Positions 7,046-9,957 of a stretch of DNA of 9,957 nucleotides are shown piece by piece. Each line of letters starts with the position of its first letter. The first letter of the stretch is position 1. The notes below the pieces were generated by a model. It was not told the DNA's origin and did no database searches. It saw nothing but the letters and a program-made list of their open reading frames with translations. Source of the stretch: Myxococcota bacterium (lineage in GTDB: Bacteria; Myxococcota; Polyangia; GCA-2747355; JAKLHH01); assembly GCA_022710245.1 (NCBI GenBank), contig JAKLHH010000183.1, positions 1-9,957 of the forward strand, given 5' to 3'. Both the position numbers and the translations under genes were made by a program.

Positions 7046-7151
7046 CGGATCAGGACCCGATCGCCGCTTCGCCCTGCTCGCGGCCCTCGTCCTCGGCGTC
7101 CTCGCCGCGCTGATCGGCGTCTTCATCCTCCTCACCCGGCACTACGGATGA
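7035..7151 (+). CDS. Small single-span membrane protein, 38 residues
   Basis: A short frame, MAADGSGPDRRFALLAALVL and onward, ending LLTRHYG. It overlaps the last 11 bases of the deacetylase gene and stops 4 bases before the symporter ATG, so the three frames are packed as one translationally coupled unit. Residues about 12-33 form a clean hydrophobic helix (FALLAALVLGVLAALIGVFI). Arg-Arg at 10-11 before it and Arg-His at 36-37 after it frame the span. No family is recognised. The frame is open further upstream (to 6897), but that part overlaps the deacetylase and is Arg/Ser-rich. A role as an accessory subunit of the symporter or an anchor for the deacetylase is a guess from position. No strong ribosome binding site precedes it, so coupling to the upstream gene would be required. 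Confidence 0.6.
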   Translation: MAADGSGPDRRFALLAALVLGVLAALIGVFILLTRHYG

Positions 7152-7155
7152 GCCG

Positions 7156-8859
7156 ATGAGCGGCCTCGACTGGGCGGTCCTCCTCGGCACGCTCGCTGCC
7201 ATCGCCCTCTACGGGCTCTGGCGCTCGCGCGCCGTGCGCACGGCGGACGCCTACCTGCGCGGCGGCGACGACCTCCGCTGGCCGACCATCGGCCTCTCCA
7301 TCATGGCCACCCAGGCGAGCGCCATCACCTTCCTCTCCACGCCCGGGCAGGCCTACGAGTCGGGGATGGGCTTCGTGCAGTTCTACTTCGGGCTGCCGCT
7401 CGCCATGGTGCTCCTCTGCACCACCATCGTCCCGGTCTACATCCGGCAGCGCGTGACCACGGCGTACGAGTACCTGGAGACCCGCTTCGACCGGAAGACG
7501 CGGCTGCTCACCGCGGCGCTCTTCCTGGTGCAGCGCGGCCTCGGCGCGGGCCTCTCCATCTACGCGCCCTCGATCATCGTCTCGGCGGTCTTTGGCTGGC
7601 CCCTCCACCTCACCAACCTCGCCGTGGGCGCCCTCGTCATCTTCTACACCGTCTCGGGGGGCAGCCGCGTGGTGAGCCAGACGCAGACGCCGCAGATGCT
7701 GGTCATCCTCGGCGGCATGGCCGCCGCCTTCGCCGCCGTGCTGCACGCGCTCCCGCCGGAGGTCTCCCTCGACGACGCGCTCCACGTGGCCGGGAGCCTC
7801 CACCGGATGGAGGTCGTCGACTTCTCGCTGCGCCCCGAGACCCGCTACACCTTCTGGTCGGGGATGACGGGCGGGCTCTTCGTGGCGCTCGCCTACTTCG
7901 GGACGGACCAGTCGCAGGTCCAGCGCTACCTCGGGGGGGCCTCGCTCCGCGAGACTCGCCTCGGCCTGCTCTTCAACGGCCTGGTCAAGGTGCCGCTGCA
8001 GTTCTTCATCCTGCTCTGCGGCCTCCTGGTCTTCGTCTTCTTCCAGTTCCACCCGGCGCCGGTCTTCTTCCACGAGGCCGAGCTCACCGCCGCCCGCCGG
8101 TCGCCGCACGGCGGCGAGCTGCGCGCCGTCGAGGAGCGCTGGGAGCGCGCCTCGACCGAGCAGCGAGCCATGGCCCTGCGCTACCTCGCCGCGCGCCACG
8201 CGCACGACGCGGCAGCGGAGCGGACCGCCCGCGCCGCGCTGCAGGCCTCCGAGGCGCAGCGCCAGCAGCTCCGCGAGGAGGCGAAGGGGCTGATCCGGCG
8301 CGCGAGCCCGCGGGCCGAGCTGAAGGACGCGGACTACATCTTCGTCTCCTTCGTGCGGCGACACTTCCCCGCGGGCCTGGTGGGGCTGCTCCTCGCGGTG
8401 GTCTTCTGCGCGGCCATGTCCGCCACCGCGAGCGCGCTCTCCGCGCTCGGCTCGACGACCGCCGTCGACTTCTACCGGACGGTCTTCCGGCGCGAGGCCA
8501 GCGACGCGCACACCCTCGCCGCGGGCAGGGCGTTCACCGTGCTCTGGGGCGTCCTCGCCATGCTCTTCGCCACCTTCGCCTCGCTGATCGACAACCTGAT
8601 CCAGGCGGTGAACATCCTCGGCTCGATCTTCTACGGCCCGACGCTGGGCGTGTTCGTGGTGGGGTTCTTCTTCAGGCGCGTGGGTGGCACCGCCGTCTTC
8701 GTGGCGCTGCTCGTCGCGCAGGGGCTGGTCATCCTGGTCTTCGCGCGGACCAGCATCGGCTTCCTCTGGTACAACGTCATCGGCTGCGCGGCCGTCGCCG
8801 TGCTCGGGCTCCTCCTCAGCCTGGCCTCGCGCTCCGGGACGCCGCGGCCGCCAGGCTGA
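7156..8859 (+). CDS. Sodium:solute symporter family transporter with a charged cytosolic-type insert
   Basis: A 567-residue SSS-family (TC 2.A.21) permease with about 12-13 predicted membrane spans. Family features are the first span plus the linker ADAYLRGGDDLRWPTIGLS (30-48), TM-rich segments with ATQASAITFLSTPGQAYESG (51-70), YTVSGGSRVVSQTQTPQ (164-180), FGTDQSQVQRYLGG (248-261) and AMSATASALSALGSTTAVDF (420-439). The last of these is the helix that carries the Ser/Thr sodium ligands in this family. It should import a small solute driven by sodium; the substrate cannot be read from the sequence. Between the spans ending near 298 and starting near 402 lies a hydrophilic, strongly helical insert of about 90 residues (302-392), rich in Glu, Arg and Ala. 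The start ATG lies 4 bp after the stop of the small membrane protein; the alternative ATG at 7148 terminates after three codons. It is very probably cotranscribed with the upstream deacetylase. Confidence 0.93.
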   Translation: MSGLDWAVLLGTLAAIALYGLWRSRAVRTADAYLRGGDDLRWPTIGLSIMATQASAITFLSTPGQAYESGMGFVQFYFGLPLAMVLLCTTIVPVYIRQRVTTAYEYLETRFDRKTRLLTAALFLVQRGLGAGLSIYAPSIIVSAVFGWPLHLTNLAVGALVIFYTVSGGSRVVSQTQTPQMLVILGGMAAAFAAVLHALPPEVSLDDALHVAGSLHRMEVVDFSLRPETRYTFWSGMTGGLFVALAYFGTDQSQVQRYLGGASLRETRLGLLFNGLVKVPLQFFILLCGLLVFVFFQFHPAPVFFHEAELTAARRSPHGGELRAVEERWERASTEQRAMALRYLAARHAHDAAAERTARAALQASEAQRQQLREEAKGLIRRASPRAELKDADYIFVSFVRRHFPAGLVGLLLAVVFCAAMSATASALSALGSTTAVDFYRTVFRREASDAHTLAAGRAFTVLWGVLAMLFATFASLIDNLIQAVNILGSIFYGPTLGVFVVGFFFRRVGGTAVFVALLVAQGLVILVFARTSIGFLWYNVIGCAAVAVLGLLLSLASRSGTPRPPG

Positions 8860-8877
8860 CGCCGCTGGCCGAGGCTG

Positions 8878-8896
8878 TCCGCGGGCGCGCCGCGGA
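8878..8896. terminator. Bidirectional GC hairpin between symporter and lipoprotein genes
   Basis: The perfect 7-bp inverted repeat tccgcgg / ccgcgga encloses a 5-nt loop (gcgcg). It sits in the 39-bp gap between two convergent genes, where a shared terminator is expected. No T-run follows on either side, so termination would be weak, or would depend on Rho or RNA stability effects. Confidence 0.4.
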
Positions 8897-8898
8897 GC

Positions 8899-9828
8899 TC
8901 ACCACCAGTCACACCAGTCGCACGAGTCGCTCCCGTCGTCCTCGTCGTCGGTCCAGCCGTCGTCGCTCCCGTCGCTCCCGTCGTCGCCGCCGGAGTCGTC
9001 GCTCGGGCCGCTCCCGTCGTCGATCGGAGCGCTCCCGTCGTCGCTCCAGCCCGCTTCGTCGTCGTCGGGCGACTCGCTCGCCGGCTCGGCGCCCACGTCG
9101 CTCGCGCCCACGTCGGTCCAGCCCCCGTCGCCGTCCCACCCGCTGCCGTCGTCCCAGCAGGCCGGCGCCCCCTCGCTCCACTCGCCGCTCCAGCCCTCGT
9201 CGTACCAGCCCTCCGCGTTCCACGCCGGGTCGAGCTCGCCCTCCGCGCTCCAGCCCCACGCCGACGACGGCGCCGCGCTGCGCGCGGCAGGACAGGCTCG
9301 CTGCCCCACGACGAGGCGATCCTCGCGGATGGCCAGCGCCGCGGCTGGGTGGCAGAACGGCCGCTCGCCGAGCCGCAGGCGAGCCTGGCTGATCCTCCGC
9401 ACCTGATCGTCGGCGCTGCCGACCGCGCCGTCGGGGCCAGCGTCTACCAGCAGCAGCTCCAGCCGCCCCGTCTGACAGGGGCAGTCGCCGTCCGACGAGA
9501 GCTCGAGCCTGCCCGCCACGCGGCTCGAGGCGAACACGGTCTTGCCACCGAGCCGCTCGACGTAGCTGATGCGCGGGGGGGCGGGCGTGACGCCGGCGCG
9601 AGGGCGGGGCAGCTCCAGCGCCAGCTCGGCGGTGGCTCCCGAGCGGCGGCGCAGCGCGAAGCGGAGGTGCAGGCCGCTCGCGTCCTCTCGCTCGAGCGCC
9701 CCTCGCGCGCGATGCGGCTCGCCGCTGGCAGGGCAAGTCGCCCCGTCGCACAGCACCAGCTCGAGCGCCGGCGCGGTCAGGGCAGAGCTGCAGCCGGTGA
9801 GCAGCAGGACCAGGGGGAGTCGAAGCAT
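8899..9828 (-). CDS. Lipoprotein with a Trp-rich, Asp/Ser/Gly low-complexity C-terminal tail
   Basis: A 309-residue protein with a short lipoprotein signal, MLRLPLVLLLTGC: the lipobox LLTGC makes Cys13 the lipidated residue, so it is probably anchored to the outer or inner membrane. The ATG at 9826-9828 is the only start after an in-frame TGA; GGAGG ends one base before it, unusually close. Residues 14-185 are an ordinary-looking globular region with cysteines at 27, 32, 116, 118, 159 and 179. It contains VDAGPDGAVGSADD (128-141), which resembles the Asp-rich calcium-binding loops of thrombospondin type 3 repeats. From 191 to 309 the protein is acidic low-complexity sequence with 14 tryptophans, while residues 1-190 contain none. 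Recurrent units are GW[ST]DD and DDGS, and the end is SCDWCDWW with two further cysteines (303 and 306). No named family is recognised. Acidic tails of this style are common on myxobacterial surface lipoproteins. Confidence 0.8.
   Translation of the reverse strand: MLRLPLVLLLTGCSSALTAPALELVLCDGATCPASGEPHRARGALEREDASGLHLRFALRRRSGATAELALELPRPRAGVTPAPPRISYVERLGGKTVFASSRVAGRLELSSDGDCPCQTGRLELLLVDAGPDGAVGSADDQVRRISQARLRLGERPFCHPAAALAIREDRLVVGQRACPAARSAAPSSAWGWSAEGELDPAWNAEGWYDEGWSGEWSEGAPACWDDGSGWDGDGGWTDVGASDVGAEPASESPDDDEAGWSDDGSAPIDDGSGPSDDSGGDDGSDGSDDGWTDDEDDGSDSCDWCDWW
8928..9042. repeat. Recurrent 13-bp units within the lipoprotein gene
   Basis: The unit cgctcccgtcgtc occurs exactly at 8928-8940, 8973-8985, 9009-9021 and 9030-9042, with a shortened 11-bp copy at 8964-8974. 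On the coding strand it reads gac gac ggg agc g, encoding DDGS. The surrounding DNA is a degenerate run of gtc triplets (coding-strand gac, Asp). This is the DNA footprint of the acidic tail, and a likely site of slippage and length variation. Confidence 0.75.
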
Positions 9829-9957
9829 GCCTCCAGTGTGGCCGGGCGCGGGGCAGACTACTTGGGCCGCAGGTCAGGATGTTCTCGAGGCTTCTTGACG
9901 GTCCTGCACCTGCCGCCGCTGCATCTCCGGGGCGAGAGCCGCCCGCGACGCCGGCTA
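9829..9957. other. Right-edge region without a confident gene
   Basis: These 129 bases lie upstream of the lipoprotein gene and reach the window edge. Two weak possibilities exist. On the plus strand an ATG at 9879-9881 opens MFSRLLDGPAPAAAASPGRE and remains open to the edge, which could be the start of a divergent gene. On the minus strand a frame enters from the edge and ends with KKPREHPDLRPK and TAG at 9858-9860, which could be the 3' end of a gene upstream of the lipoprotein. Codon use does not decide between them. No promoter, tRNA or repeat was recognised. Confidence 0.25.

Noticed and set aside
4574..7135. Minus-strand open frame of 853 codons opposite the PIG-L gene
   Set aside because: Antisense shadow created by high GC; its composition (Glu/Gly/Arg/Ala with repeated HLV-type fragments) is the complement of the PIG-L codons and it has no start signals.
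7132..8511. Minus-strand open frame of 459 codons opposite the symporter
   Set aside because: Antisense shadow rich in Glu, Arg, Gly and Ala; the plus strand encodes a clear multi-span transporter.
8928..9258. Possible CRISPR array or intergenic repeat cluster
   Set aside because: The repeats are short (13 bp), unevenly spaced and in frame with an acidic protein tail (DDGS units), so they are coding low-complexity sequence.
1..9957. tRNA, rRNA, insertion sequence, attachment site or riboswitch
   Set aside because: No cloverleaf, transposase motif, terminal inverted repeats, integrase or recognisable riboswitch core was seen by eye; the only sizeable non-coding gaps are 131, 76 and 129 bases.

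Overview
The window is very GC-rich, and its real genes put G or C in almost every third codon position. That makes both strands open over long stretches and produces many antisense shadow frames. The organism looks like a Gram-negative bacterium of the myxobacterial or deltaproteobacterial kind, for three reasons: a lipoprotein with an Asp/Ser/Gly/Trp low-complexity tail, a DUF2911 protein with a Sec signal, and a GAF-PAS sensor. This assignment is an inference from style. Acidobacteriota or another high-GC lineage is possible.

Layout, left to right. (1) A sensor protein on the minus strand (GAF, then the start of a PAS domain) is cut off by the left edge. (2) Divergent from it lies a secreted DUF2911 protein with a helical C-terminal tail. 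(3) Convergent with that gene is a two-gene minus-strand operon, bshC-bshA, joined by an ATGA stop/start overlap. It encodes the cysteine-adding enzyme and the glycosyltransferase of bacillithiol synthesis. (4) A 76-bp divergent promoter region separates bshC from a plus-strand cluster: an 837-residue exported PIG-L-family deacetylase, a 38-residue single-span membrane protein overlapping its end, and a sodium:solute symporter four bases further on. (5) A GC hairpin ends that cluster, and a minus-strand lipoprotein with a tryptophan-studded acidic tail converges on it. The last 129 bases hold no clear gene.

How the genes may work together. BshA makes GlcNAc-malate and BshC adds cysteine to GlcN-malate. 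The intervening deacetylation (BshB) needs a PIG-L-fold enzyme. The only PIG-L enzyme here is encoded divergently from bshC, but it carries a signal peptide and two extra C-terminal regions, so it is unlikely to be the cytosolic BshB. The hypothesis most worth testing is that the exported deacetylase, the small membrane protein and the symporter form a periplasmic processing and uptake module for a thiol-related or other N-acylated sugar compound, with promoters that overlap those of the bacillithiol operon. The family assignments are secure. The functional link is inference from gene position.
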